Shown: positions 1 through 7,190, counted from the stretch's first letter. The stretch: 27,554 nucleotides of DNA from Chloroflexota bacterium (GCA_029865285.1 JAOUHE010000005.1:1-27554), one strand, 5' to 3'. Numbers and translations: made by a program. Notes: generated from the sequence alone by a model not told the origin.

Positions 1-1175
1 AGCCACGACGCCACGGATCCGGTCTCCTCGAGCCGCAACTGCAGGCGGCCGCGCGTGTACGCGCGGGCGCGCCCCAGCTCGGCTTCGGCGACGGGATCCT
101 GCACCACGCGCTCGAGCTGCTCGAGGATCGCTGCGACAACCTGATCGGCCTGATCGGGGTCGAATCCGGCATGGACGCCGAATGTGCCGCAATCGGCGTA
201 CGTGGCACCAAACGTCGAGACGTCGTAGGCGAGCGAGCGCCGCTCGCGGAGCTCCAGGAAGAGGCGGCTGCTCATTCCGTCACCGAGCACCGCGCCCAGC
301 AGGTCGAGCGCCCAGCGATCAGGATCGCTGCGGGAGACGGCGGGAAGGCCGATGCACAGGTTGCCCTGGGAGAGCTGCCGATGGGCGACACGGACCCCCG
401 CCGAGGTGACCGGCTCGGGCGCAAGCAATGCTCGATCGCGGCCGGGGGGTACGCGTGGCAGGGAGCCGCCGATTGCACGATCGCCAGACGTCTCTTCGAA
501 CCAGCGTCCGGCGATGCGGGTCACCGTCTCGTGATCGATCCGGCCGGCAACGGCCAGGACCAGGTGCTCGGGGCGATACCACTCGCGCCAGTGCCCGATG
601 ACCGTCTCGTGGTTCGCACGACGGACGCTGCGCGGCGTGCCGGCGATCTCTCGGCCAAGCGCGTGACGCCCGAAGAGCAGTTGATCGAAGAGGCTGAAGA
701 CGTGGTCGCCCGGCGAGTCCTCGTACATTCGGATCTCGTCGACGATCACCGGCTTCTCAGCGGTGAGGTCGCGGTGCCGCAGCAGCGGTCGAAGTGCCAG
801 CTCGGCGACCACCTCGAGCGCGGTCGGCGCCACGTCGGCCGGCACCCGAGAAGAATAGACCGTGAGCTCGCGATCGGTCGATGCGTTGACGCTGCCGCCA
901 CAACCCTCGATCGCCTCCGACAGCGCGCCCGGGTCCGGGTACCCGGCGGTGCCCTTGAAGACGATGTGCTCGATGAGGTGCGACAGGCCCGCATGCGACT
1001 CGTCCTCGTGCCGCGACCCGACACCGACGAAGATGCCGACCGAGACGGACCGGGCAGCGGACATCTGCTGGGTGACGATGCGCAACCCGTTGCTGAGCAC
1101 GCTTCGTCGGTGTGGTGGGTCGACGGTCCGTGGCCGCTTCGCCGCCAGCCCGGATGCCACGCTAGGCGTCCTCAT
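1..1175 (-). CDS. M16 family zinc metallopeptidase (processing-peptidase/PqqL-like), 3' part beyond window
   Basis: About 391 N-terminal residues are visible and the C-terminus runs off the left edge. The inverted zinc-binding motif HLIEH is at residues 66-70. The expected distal glutamate ligand, in VDEIRM at residue 147, is 76 residues further on, the classical HxxEH-X76-E spacing of the M16 family. The start of the M16 inactive-domain half follows (regions around YRPEHLVLAVAG and GDGMSSRLFLELRERRSLAYDVS). Such proteins are metal-dependent peptidases that usually cut peptides in a closed chamber. No signal peptide is visible, so a cytoplasmic location is likely. The ATG at 1175 overlaps the 3' end of the upstream 155-aa gene by 14 nt, so the two are probably co-transcribed. 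A GTG at about 1160 is an alternative start. Bacterial homologues often sit near polynucleotide phosphorylase or dut genes; that part is not in view. Confidence 0.9.
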   Translation of the reverse strand, partial: MRTPSVASGLAAKRPRTVDPPHRRSVLSNGLRIVTQQMSAARSVSVGIFVGVGSRHEDESHAGLSHLIEHIVFKGTAGYPDPGALSEAIEGCGGSVNASTDRELTVYSSRVPADVAPTALEVVAELALRPLLRHRDLTAEKPVIVDEIRMYEDSPGDHVFSLFDQLLFGRHALGREIAGTPRSVRRANHETVIGHWREWYRPEHLVLAVAGRIDHETVTRIAGRWFEETSGDRAIGGSLPRVPPGRDRALLAPEPVTSAGVRVAHRQLSQGNLCIGLPAVSRSDPDRWALDLLGAVLGDGMSSRLFLELRERRSLAYDVSTFGATYADCGTFGVHAGFDPDQADQVVAAILEQLERVVQDPVAEAELGRARAYTRGRLQLRLEETGSVASW

Positions 1176-1629
1176 CCTCTTCGGGCGCTTCGCTGCTCAT
1201 CAGCAGCTCCATCTGGATGAAGCGCAGGTCACGCGCCAACTCTTCCGCATTGCGCGGCAACGGGCGGCCGCCATCGACCTCGCTGTCAATGTCGCCCCGG
1301 GTGTGCCCTGCGGTGAACTCGATCACCACGCGCTCCTCCCCGATGATCAGCGTGTAGACGAGCAGCTGCTCCGACGTCGTGTCGAATTGCAGGTAGTCGA
1401 ACGAGTCGAGGTTGAGGCAGATCGCGAGCGGGGTGAAGTAGCTCGCGATCTCGGGGTGATCGACCACGATCCGTTCGACCCAGCCGATGCCGTGGCTCGT
1501 CACCTGGTTCCCGCGCAGATAGGTGTAACTCACCGTCTGCTTCAGCAGGGGACGCAGGATGTTGTAGATGTCGCTCTTGTCGGTGACGACACCGGTGTTG
1601 ATGTAGAGCTTGGCTCGCGCCTCGGTCAT
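1162..1629 (-). CDS. conserved-looking protein of unknown function (155 aa)
   Basis: A 155-aa soluble, acidic protein starting MTEARAKLYINTG and ending in an acidic tail (EAPEEDEDA). No family is recognised. It is rich in beta-forming hydrophobic stretches (VVIEF, LLVYTLIIG) and has no membrane segment or signal peptide. An upstream extension would run through the coaX promoter and into coaX antisense, so the ATG at 1629 is preferred; it lacks an evident Shine-Dalgarno sequence. A -10-like TAGACT lies at 1676-1681, giving a leader of about 40 nt. The gene is divergent from coaX and overlaps the M16 protease gene downstream by 14 nt, so it may act with the protease. That link is inference from position only. 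Confidence 0.75.
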   Translation of the reverse strand: MTEARAKLYINTGVVTDKSDIYNILRPLLKQTVSYTYLRGNQVTSHGIGWVERIVVDHPEIASYFTPLAICLNLDSFDYLQFDTTSEQLLVYTLIIGEERVVIEFTAGHTRGDIDSEVDGGRPLPRNAEELARDLRFIQMELLMSSEAPEEDEDA

Positions 1630-1669
1630 CGGCTCGCTCGAAGGAAGGGATGACGGATGGGTGGGGTCG

Positions 1670-1711
1670 CCGGCGAGTCTAGCACCGGCTCGCGATGCGG
1701 ACCCTCGCCGG
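1670..1711. repeat. 8-bp inverted repeat in the divergent coaX / 155-aa gene promoter region
   Basis: CCGGCGAG (1670-1677) and its perfect reverse complement CTCGCCGG (1704-1711) are separated by 26 nt. The left arm touches the -10 of the leftward gene (1676-1681), and the right arm lies about where a -35 region for coaX would be. This is a candidate operator for coordinated control. GC-rich 8-mers can also recur by chance. Confidence 0.35.
1676..1681 (-). promoter_or_regulatory. -10-like element of the 155-aa gene
   Basis: TAGACT on the minus strand, predicting a start of transcription near 1669 and a leader of about 40 nt before the ATG at 1629. No convincing -35 is seen. Confidence 0.4.
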
Positions 1712-1719
1712 ACGGCTGG

Positions 1720-1725
1720 TACGAT
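1720..1725 (+). promoter_or_regulatory. -10 element of coaX, leaderless type
   Basis: TACGAT is followed by exactly 7 nt and then GTG at 1733. Transcription would begin at or next to the start codon. The upstream ATG at 1724 overlaps this hexamer, which argues for the GTG as the true start. Confidence 0.6.
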
Positions 1726-1732
1726 GTTGGGC

Positions 1733-2587
1733 GTGAAGCTGCTGGCCGCTGATGTCGGAAACACCAATATCACGCTCGGCCTCTTCGAGGACGCGCGCCT
1801 TGTCGGTTCGTGGCGCGCCACCAGCCAGGCGACCGCGACCGCGGACGAGGTGGCGGCCCTGGTGGCGAGCATGCTCTCCCTCGACGGGTATCAGCTCGAC
1901 GAACTCGACGCCGTCGCCCTGGCATCGGTCGTGCCGCCCCTGACCGAGACCTTCGAGCGCTTCTTCCGCACGCGTTTTGGCCTCGAGCCGATGACGATCG
2001 ACGCGGCAACCCTGAGCAGAGCACTGCCGATCGAGATCGACCGGCCGGCCGAGGCGGGCGCCGACCGGCTCTGCAACGCACTCGCGGCGCGTACCGAGTT
2101 CGGCGCTCCCGCGATCGTGATCGACCTGGGGACCAGCACCAACTTCGACATCGTCTCCGCCGAGGGCGCATACATCGGCGGCGCGATCGCGCCGGGACTC
2201 GGCCTGTCGCTCGAGGCGCTGGTGGGGTATGCCAGCAAGCTGCCGCGCATCGAGCTGCGCCGACCGCCGCGCGCGATCGGCGCGAATACGATTCACGCCA
2301 TGCAGAGCGGCACCGTGCTGGGGTACATCGGCCTGGTGAGCGGTCTCCTGACTGCCCTGCGCGCCGAGCTCGTCGAGCGTTCCCCCACCGACTCCCGCGT
2401 CACGGTGATTGCCACCGGTGGCTACACCTACGAGCCGTGGCTTGCCGATGTGCCCGGCATCGACGCCATCGAGCCGGACCTGACGCTGCGAGGGATCCTG
2501 TATGCCCACCAGTCGATCGCCGGGGGGGAGATCGCGTCGGATGAGTTGGCCGGCAGCACACTCGCCGGAGGGGCAGCCGACCGATGA
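1733..2587 (+). CDS. coaX: type III pantothenate kinase CoaX
   Basis: Phosphorylates pantothenate to 4'-phosphopantothenate, the first committed step of CoA synthesis. Type III enzymes belong to the ASKHA fold, are cytosolic, and are generally insensitive to CoA feedback and dependent on a monovalent cation. The phosphate-binding DVGNTN motif lies at the N-terminus, GADRLCN carries the conserved catalytic Asp in mid-protein, and VIDLGTSTNFD corresponds to the second phosphate/nucleotide motif. TGGYT is near the C-terminus. From the GTG at 1733 the protein is 284 aa and begins VKLLAADVGNTN, the usual CoaX N-terminus. ATG at 1724 would add three residues but overlaps the -10. Its stop overlaps coaBC by 4 nt (ATGA), so translation is probably coupled in a coaX-coaBC-panC operon. 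Confidence 0.95.
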   Translation: MKLLAADVGNTNITLGLFEDARLVGSWRATSQATATADEVAALVASMLSLDGYQLDELDAVALASVVPPLTETFERFFRTRFGLEPMTIDAATLSRALPIEIDRPAEAGADRLCNALAARTEFGAPAIVIDLGTSTNFDIVSAEGAYIGGAIAPGLGLSLEALVGYASKLPRIELRRPPRAIGANTIHAMQSGTVLGYIGLVSGLLTALRAELVERSPTDSRVTVIATGGYTYEPWLADVPGIDAIEPDLTLRGILYAHQSIAGGEIASDELAGSTLAGGAADR

Positions 2588-3852
2588 GCGACGAAGGGAG
2601 TCCACTCGCCGGCCGGCGCGTGGTCGTCGGCGTCAGCGGCAGCATCGCCGCCTACAAGGCCGTCTCGCTCGTACGGCTGCTCGCCGAGCGAGGCGCCGTG
2701 GTGGACGTGGCGATGACCACGGCGGCAACCGCGTTCGTGACCCCGCTCACCTTTGCGTCGCTCACACATCGGCCGGTGGTCAGCGAGGTGATGGCTCTCG
2801 ACCCCGACGAGCAGATCGCGCACGTTGAACTCGCCGAGGGCGCGGACGCCATCGTCCTGGCGCCGGCCACGGCCAATCTCCTCGCCGAGCTGGCGGCCGG
2901 CCTCGCCGGGAACGCGGTGACGGCCATGGCCCTTGCGAGCCGCGCGCCGGTCATCGTGGCGCCGGCGATGGACGCGGGGATGTGGACGCATCCGGCCACG
3001 CTGCGGAACGTAGAGACGCTGCGCGGCTTCGGACACATCATCGTGGAGCCAGAGGTGGGAGCCCTGGCCAGCGGCCTGACCGGGGTCGGAAGACTGGCGG
3101 AGTCCGACACGATCGTCGCCGCGGTCGAGAGCCTTTTCGCGCACGCCGGCGAGCTCGAGGGACTCCACGTCGTGGTGAGCGCCGGCGGCACACGCGAGCC
3201 GATCGACCCGGTCCGCTTCCTCGGCAACCGGAGCAGCGGCAAGATGGGGGTCGCCATCGCCGAGGCCGCGCGTGACCGCGGCGCCACGGTCACCCTGGTC
3301 GCCGGCTCGATGAGCGTCCCCGCCCCGCGTGGCGTGACCGCCGTGGAGGCGACCACTGCCGCCGCCATGCGCACCGCCGTACTGCGCTCAGCACCCTCGG
3401 CCGACATCCTGGTGATGGCCGCGGCGGTCGCCGACTTCGCCCCCAAGCGCACCAGCAACAGCAAGATCAAGCGGGACGGCGCCGGGCTCCAGATCGACCT
3501 GGTGGCGAACCCGGACATCGTGGCCGAGGTCGGCGAGATGGCCGATGGGGTGCGCCCCTTCCTTATCGGGTTCGCGGCCGAGACCGATGACCTCGAGGCC
3601 AACGCGCTCTCGAAGCTGCGCGACAAGGGGCTCGACCTGATCGTCGGGAACCGGGTCGGGGGGCCGTTCGACGCCATCGGCTCGGAGGACAACAAGGTCA
3701 CCGTCTTTGGTGCCGAGGGTCCGCTCACCGACTGGCCGATGCTCCCCAAGCGGCAGGTCGCCGAGCGCCTCTGGGACCTGATCGTCGATCGCTACCGCGC
3801 CGCCCGGCCCCCTGCCGGATCAAGGCGGTCGACCCGCGCACGTCGGCGCTGA
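2584..3852 (+). CDS. coaBC: bifunctional phosphopantothenoylcysteine decarboxylase / phosphopantothenate-cysteine ligase CoaBC
   Basis: Joins 4'-phosphopantothenate to cysteine (CoaB, C-terminal half) and decarboxylates the product to 4'-phosphopantetheine using FMN (CoaC, N-terminal half). At 422 aa it has the usual length. The flavin-binding start VVVGVSGSIAAYK, the APATANLLAELAAGLAGN stretch and a conserved His in AHVEL mark CoaC. GGTREPIDPVRFLGNRSSG and the later NSKIKRD and LIVGNRVG stretches mark CoaB. Two CoaC positions differ from the E. coli enzyme: the PxMN motif reads PAMD, and the ACGD loop carrying the catalytic Cys reads ASGL. As I recall, actinobacterial CoaBC also departs at these positions, so this need not mean loss of function. 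It overlaps coaX by 4 nt and is followed 2 nt later by the panC GTG. Confidence 0.94.
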   Translation: MSDEGSPLAGRRVVVGVSGSIAAYKAVSLVRLLAERGAVVDVAMTTAATAFVTPLTFASLTHRPVVSEVMALDPDEQIAHVELAEGADAIVLAPATANLLAELAAGLAGNAVTAMALASRAPVIVAPAMDAGMWTHPATLRNVETLRGFGHIIVEPEVGALASGLTGVGRLAESDTIVAAVESLFAHAGELEGLHVVVSAGGTREPIDPVRFLGNRSSGKMGVAIAEAARDRGATVTLVAGSMSVPAPRGVTAVEATTAAAMRTAVLRSAPSADILVMAAAVADFAPKRTSNSKIKRDGAGLQIDLVANPDIVAEVGEMADGVRPFLIGFAAETDDLEANALSKLRDKGLDLIVGNRVGGPFDAIGSEDNKVTVFGAEGPLTDWPMLPKRQVAERLWDLIVDRYRAARPPAGSRRSTRARRR

Positions 3853-3854
3853 CC

Positions 3855-4709
3855 GTGGAGACCGTCCGCACCGTTGCCGACCTGCGAGCCGCGATCCTGC
3901 AGCGGCGCGTCGCCGGCGACGCCGTCGGCTTCATCCCGACCATGGGAGCGCTGCACGACGGCCAGCTGTCGCTCCTGCGCCGTGCGCGCGCCGAGAACGG
4001 CTGCGTGGTGGTCAGCAGCTTTGTGAACCCCGCGGAGTTCACGGCGCTCGACGAGGGCGACCAGGCCCACCGCGACGAACGGCGCGACCTGGCCCTGCTG
4101 GAGCAGGGCGGGGCCGACATCGTCTTCCTTCCGAACCGAGCGACGCTGTTTCCCGACGCCGACGCCACCCGCGTGATCGTCGACGGGCTCACCCGCCAAC
4201 TGGAGGGAGCCTCGCGCCCCGGACATCTCGACGGGCTCACCACGGTCCTGATCAAGCTGCTGCACCTGGTCGGACCGGCGCGTCTCTACCTTGGTCAGCG
4301 GCACGCCCAGCAGATCGTGATCCTGCGCCGGATGATCAACGATCTGTTCATGAACATCGATCTCGTGGTCTGTCCCACCATTCGCGAGGCCGATGGCCTG
4401 GCCGTCTCGAGTGCCAACGCGATGCTCTCCATCGAAGAGCGGCACGCTGCCACCTGCCTGTACGCGGCGATATCGGCGGCCAAGGATGCCTACGACGCCG
4501 GCGAACGGTCAGCCGAGGTGCTGCGCGCTCGGATGACCGACACGATCGCCGGCGAGTCGATGGCGCGCCTCGACTACGTGAGCGTGGCCGATGCAGGCAC
4601 CCTGGCGGAACTGCGCCGGGTCACCGGACCGGCGCTGGCCCTCGTGGCAGCGTGGGTGGGACGCACGCGCCTCACCGACAACATGCCGCTCGCCTGGGAC
4701 GTCGCCTGA
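3855..4709 (+). CDS. panC: PanC-family protein (pantoate--beta-alanine ligase) with altered active site
   Basis: PanC condenses pantoate with beta-alanine through a pantoyl-adenylate, upstream of CoaX. The 284-aa protein aligns end to end: IPTMGALHDGQLSLL, SSFVNPAEF, RPGHLDGLTTVLIKLL, PTIREADGLAVSSAN and the C-terminal DYVSVAD and TRLTDN. Several catalytic positions of characterised PanC are changed: the HxGH motif is HDGQ; FVNPxQF is FVNPAEF; the GEKDxQQ loop is GQRHAQQ, losing its Lys; SSRN is SSAN. The first His, the FVNP Asn, the last loop Gln and both Ser are kept. It may be a fast-evolving PanC, an inactive paralogue or an enzyme of altered specificity. The start is GTG, 2 nt after coaBC, so it is the last operon gene. 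No panB or panD is nearby. Confidence 0.85.
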   Translation: METVRTVADLRAAILQRRVAGDAVGFIPTMGALHDGQLSLLRRARAENGCVVVSSFVNPAEFTALDEGDQAHRDERRDLALLEQGGADIVFLPNRATLFPDADATRVIVDGLTRQLEGASRPGHLDGLTTVLIKLLHLVGPARLYLGQRHAQQIVILRRMINDLFMNIDLVVCPTIREADGLAVSSANAMLSIEERHAATCLYAAISAAKDAYDAGERSAEVLRARMTDTIAGESMARLDYVSVADAGTLAELRRVTGPALALVAAWVGRTRLTDNMPLAWDVA

Positions 4710-4718
4710 CGCGAACGA

Positions 4719-4766
4719 GGACCGGATCTCCGCCAGAAAGTACTAGTGACGTCGGGGGTCCGGTCC
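4719..4766 (+). repeat. hairpin-forming inverted repeat downstream of panC
   Basis: GGACCGGA (4719-4726) pairs perfectly with TCCGGTCC (4759-4766) across a 32-nt loop, starting 10 nt after the panC stop. It is followed at once by the TATGAT hexamer at 4768. It could be a panC 3' structure or part of a longer folded RNA. Confidence 0.45.
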
Positions 4767-4767
4767 G

Positions 4768-4773
4768 TATGAT
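4768..4773 (+). promoter_or_regulatory. -10-like element before a possible small RNA
   Basis: TATGAT, with GTGACG at 4746-4751 as a weak -35 (16-nt spacer). No supported coding sequence follows before the terminator at 4819-4855. Confidence 0.3.
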
Positions 4774-4779
4774 GACCAC

Positions 4780-4858
4780 TGTCACCGCGGGCGCCGGGAG
4801 ACCGGCCACCGCGGCGCAGGAGGAGGCCGGCGAGTGCCCACGTCCGGCCTCCTTCCCT
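4780..4858 (+). ncRNA. candidate small structured RNA or structured panC 3' UTR
   Basis: Starting about 7 nt after TATGAT, the RNA would fold into a stem CCGCGG (4785-4790) with CCGCGG (4809-4814). This encloses GCCGG-GAGA-CCGGC (4793-4806), a five-pair stem capped by a GNRA tetraloop. The strong terminator hairpin at 4819-4855 comes next. Promoter-like box, GNRA hairpin and terminator in about 80 nt is the layout of a small RNA, but no known family is recognised and GC-rich sequence folds easily. Confidence 0.28.
4819..4855. terminator. bidirectional terminator hairpin between panC and the HhH-GPD gene
   Basis: AGGAGGCCGG (4821-4830) and CCGGCCTCCT (4844-4853) form a perfect 10-bp stem with a 13-nt loop, extendable by a G-U and a G-C pair. 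It lies between two convergent genes and ends 5 nt before the minus-strand stop at 4861. There is no long T-run. The stem core GGAGGCCGG is shared with the terminator at 22263-22290. Confidence 0.65.
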
Positions 4859-4860
4859 GT

Positions 4861-5442
4861 TCAGCGACCGCCGAACGTCTCGCCTTTCGCGCGCAACTCC
4901 GCCTTGTAGGCGCGCTTCAGCGCCTGGTACTGCTCCAGCGCCTCCGGAGAGTCGACGTCGCCCAGCGTCGGGTGGGATGGCATCACCGCCGCCATGTCGG
5001 GCAGATCGACCCCCAGTCGCTTGCCCAGGATGGCAATCAATGAGCGCGCCTTCATCTCCCCGATCGACGGCAGGGCCAGCAGGCGGCGCTGGAGGTCAGG
5101 CCCGTCGCGCGCCTCCCGCCAGACGTTGGCTGCGTCGCCGCCGTACTCGCGTGCGATGACCGCGCAGAGCGACTGGACCCGGCCGGCCATCGCGGCCGGG
5201 AAGCGATGGAGCGCAGGGCGCTCACGGAAGATCCGCTCCAACTCGGCGAGATCGGTGGCGGCGATGCGCGCCGCCTCCAGGTGACCGATCCGGCGGCGCA
5301 GCTCGGCGGGGCCGCTGAACGCCTTCTGCACGCTCACCTGCTGATCGAGCGCGAAGCCGATGAGCAGCGCCAATGGGTCGCTGGCGAGGAGCTGATCGGC
5401 CTCTGGATCGCCGGTGAAATGAAGCATGGCGGGCGTATGCAT
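4861..5442 (-). CDS. HhH-GPD family protein (DNA-glycosylase-like, uncharacterised subgroup)
   Basis: A 193-aa protein with a helix-hairpin-helix signature, LPSIGEMKARSLIAILGKRL, in its C-terminal half. Its N-terminus resembles the uncharacterised HhH-GPD subgroup (GDPEADQLLASDPLALLIGFALDQQVS). HhH-GPD proteins bind DNA and remove damaged bases. The usual catalytic Asp of the GPD loop is not clearly placed here (DLPDMAAVMPSHPTLGDVD), so activity is uncertain. The upstream ATG at 5451 overlaps the -10-like TACCAT (5450-5455), whereas ATG 5442 is 7 nt from it, so 5442 is preferred. It lies 20 nt after the DRTGG ATPase gene and may also be read as the last gene of that operon. It is convergent with panC. 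Confidence 0.82.
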   Translation of the reverse strand: MHTPAMLHFTGDPEADQLLASDPLALLIGFALDQQVSVQKAFSGPAELRRRIGHLEAARIAATDLAELERIFRERPALHRFPAAMAGRVQSLCAVIAREYGGDAANVWREARDGPDLQRRLLALPSIGEMKARSLIAILGKRLGVDLPDMAAVMPSHPTLGDVDSPEALEQYQALKRAYKAELRAKGETFGGR

Positions 5443-5449
5443 GCGCGGC

Positions 5450-5455
5450 ATGGTA
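5450..5455 (-). promoter_or_regulatory. -10 element of the HhH-GPD gene, leaderless type
   Basis: TACCAT on the minus strand, 7 nt before the ATG at 5442. The same hexamer and spacing occur before the thiolase gene. Confidence 0.5.
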
Positions 5456-5462
5456 CGACGCG

Positions 5463-6572
5463 TCAGCGCGTGGCGGCGCCGCCGAGGAGACCGAGCAGCG
5501 CCTCCGCGTCGAGGGAGCGGCCGACGAGCTGCTTGATGGTCGCGATCTTGTCGATATCGGTCGGGTGGGTCTTGACGAGGATCTCGTCGACCGCCTGCGC
5601 GGTGCGGTAGGTGTCGGTGGCCACGAGGTACGCGAAGAGGTCGGCCGCGCGCAGTTGTGCCAGCACGGCGGGGCCTGGTCGGAATCCGCCGGTGAGCACC
5701 ATCCCGCTGATCAGGGTGCCGGCCCCGGCTCGGTTGGCGGCCAGGCAGGCCTCGATCAGGTCCTCCCGGTCGCCTGGGGTGATCACCAGTGTCCGATCCT
5801 GCAACAGGGCGATGGCGTGGTCGGCGTGCATCGCCCCGATGGCCACGTGCCCGATCGTCCGTTCGGCCGCCGCCTCGCCGGCGAGCAGCTCTCCCTCGAG
5901 GTGCGTGACGACCAGCTCCAGCGACGGATCGGCCAGCATCTGGCTGTACGGGATGCAGCCGAGCAGATCGAGGCCATGCTGCGCCAGACCGTGCCGCAGG
6001 ATCTCGGGCAGGTCCGGGTGCGATTCGATGTCCACCTTGTTGACCACCGCGCCGAGCACCCGGACGCCGTGTCGCTCGAAGAGAGCGTGGTTCAGCACGA
6101 TCTCGTCGATCGGCCGACCGACGCCGCCCTCACTGACGATCACAACCGGCGCGTCGAGAAGCGCGGCGACCCGAGCGTTCGAAAGGCCGACCACCGCCCC
6201 AACCCCCGCGTGACCGGTCCCCTCGATCACCAACAGGTCCTTGCCGGCCGCCACGCGGGCGACTGCATCGGTCATCTCGCGAGCCAGGTCCGTGTCGATC
6301 CGTCCCATCACGAAGTCGGTCGTGAAGTGGCGCGGCAGGGTGACCGGGCTCATGTCGTTGAGCGCATCGTCGAGCCCGAAGACGGCCTTCATGAGCACGG
6401 CGTCCTCGTCCGCCCGCGTTCCGTCGACCACCAGGTAGCGTTGGCCAACCGGTTTGACGAAGCCGACGCGCCGTCCGCGAGCCGCCATCGCGGCGATCAG
6501 CCCGAGCGACGCGGTGGTCTTGCCGCGGTTCTGTCCGGTGGCCGCCAGGAAGAGGCGCGGTGCTGGGCTCAC
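5463..6572 (-). CDS. DRTGG-domain P-loop ATPase (BioD/CobQ-like, phosphotransacetylase N-terminal-like)
   Basis: A 369-aa cytosolic protein. Residues about 5-210 form a BioD/CobB-type P-loop domain with Walker A ATGQNRGKTT (11-20) and LLVIEGTGHAGVG as the Walker B-like strand. Residues about 225-335 match the DRTGG domain (GHVAIGAMHADHAIALLQ, then DRTLVITPGDRED), and a short helical tail follows (KTHPTDIDKIATIKQLV). This pairing is also found at the N-terminus of the long bacterial phosphotransacetylases, where it has a regulatory role; here the acetyltransferase domain is absent. Substrate and function are unknown. The gene overlaps the 201-aa gene upstream by 4 nt and follows glutamate dehydrogenase, so a link to 2-oxoglutarate/acetyl-CoA balance is possible but inferred. 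Confidence 0.85.
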   Translation of the reverse strand: MSPAPRLFLAATGQNRGKTTASLGLIAAMAARGRRVGFVKPVGQRYLVVDGTRADEDAVLMKAVFGLDDALNDMSPVTLPRHFTTDFVMGRIDTDLAREMTDAVARVAAGKDLLVIEGTGHAGVGAVVGLSNARVAALLDAPVVIVSEGGVGRPIDEIVLNHALFERHGVRVLGAVVNKVDIESHPDLPEILRHGLAQHGLDLLGCIPYSQMLADPSLELVVTHLEGELLAGEAAAERTIGHVAIGAMHADHAIALLQDRTLVITPGDREDLIEACLAANRAGAGTLISGMVLTGGFRPGPAVLAQLRAADLFAYLVATDTYRTAQAVDEILVKTHPTDIDKIATIKQLVGRSLDAEALLGLLGGAATR

Positions 6573-7174
6573 GCCCGGGGCTTGGCCCGTCGTTCGATCA
6601 GATCGATCCCCTCGCGCAGGCGCGTGAGCAGCTCGGGCTCGATCATCTCCGGCTCCAGGTGCTCGCCCAGCCGCTCCATCATGTCGGCCGCCACGCTGAG
6701 CAGGACATCGGCGTCGGCGATAAAGAACTGCGGCTCGTTGTTGTAGCGGACGAGGGTCAGCCGACCCTGGAGCGTGACCCCGCCCTCCCCGTGCGTCATC
6801 TGCGTACCGAAGTTGTGGCCCTGGATGCCATCGGGGTTGTTGAGGAAGTTGAGGGCGTTGTCGATGGCGAGGCCGAAGCGAGCGCGCATGCCGACCAGCC
6901 GCTCATGCACGTCAGCCGGCAGCCCCATCTCGCCGACCTCGTCGAAGACCTCGCGGGTGACGGTCAACAGCCCGACCAGCGTCGAACCGGCGCGGCCGCC
7001 GAGCATCACCTGCAGGGAGCGCTCCAGGATGAAGACATCGGAGTCGAAGTGCGGTGAGGTCGTGACCTCCGCCAGCAGATCCTCCACGCTGTCCAACGAG
7101 CCCGGGTCAGCGAGGGCGGTGGCCAGGTTGACGATCTCCTCGCGGAAGAGGAACCGCTCCTCGTGATCGAGCAT
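6569..7174 (-). CDS. protein of unknown function (201 aa) in the glutamate dehydrogenase operon
   Basis: A soluble, acidic 201-aa protein with no recognised domain. The N-terminal 110 residues look mainly helical. A mid-protein segment (NNPDGIQGHNFGTQMTHGEGG) is rich in Gly, Asn and His, and a short beta region (LTLVRYNNEPQFFIAD) precedes a C-terminal helix. No signal peptide or membrane helix is present. Translation is supported by a perfect AAGGAGG (7184-7190) 9 nt before the ATG; this sequence overlaps the stop codon of glutamate dehydrogenase. The 3' end overlaps the DRTGG ATPase by 4 nt. The tight coupling suggests it works with the ATPase, perhaps as a partner subunit (inference). Confidence 0.82.
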   Translation of the reverse strand: MLDHEERFLFREEIVNLATALADPGSLDSVEDLLAEVTTSPHFDSDVFILERSLQVMLGGRAGSTLVGLLTVTREVFDEVGEMGLPADVHERLVGMRARFGLAIDNALNFLNNPDGIQGHNFGTQMTHGEGGVTLQGRLTLVRYNNEPQFFIADADVLLSVAADMMERLGEHLEPEMIEPELLTRLREGIDLIERRAKPRA

Positions 7175-7183
7175 GTCGAACGC

Positions 7184-7190
7184 CCTCCTT
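7184..7190 (-). promoter_or_regulatory. Shine-Dalgarno of the 201-aa gene
   Basis: AAGGAGG on the minus strand, 9 nt before the ATG at 7174 and overlapping the glutamate dehydrogenase TAA stop. It fixes the start of this internal operon gene. Confidence 0.75.

Noticed and set aside
1610..1732. N-terminal extensions of coaX upstream of 1733
   Set aside because: They run through the -10 box and beyond the conserved CoaX start; the extra residues look like translated promoter DNA.
4768..4858. Cobalamin-riboswitch-like fragment (CCACTGT followed by GGGAG)
   Set aside because: The remaining B12-box and core helices in the right order are missing, and no gene in the right orientation follows.
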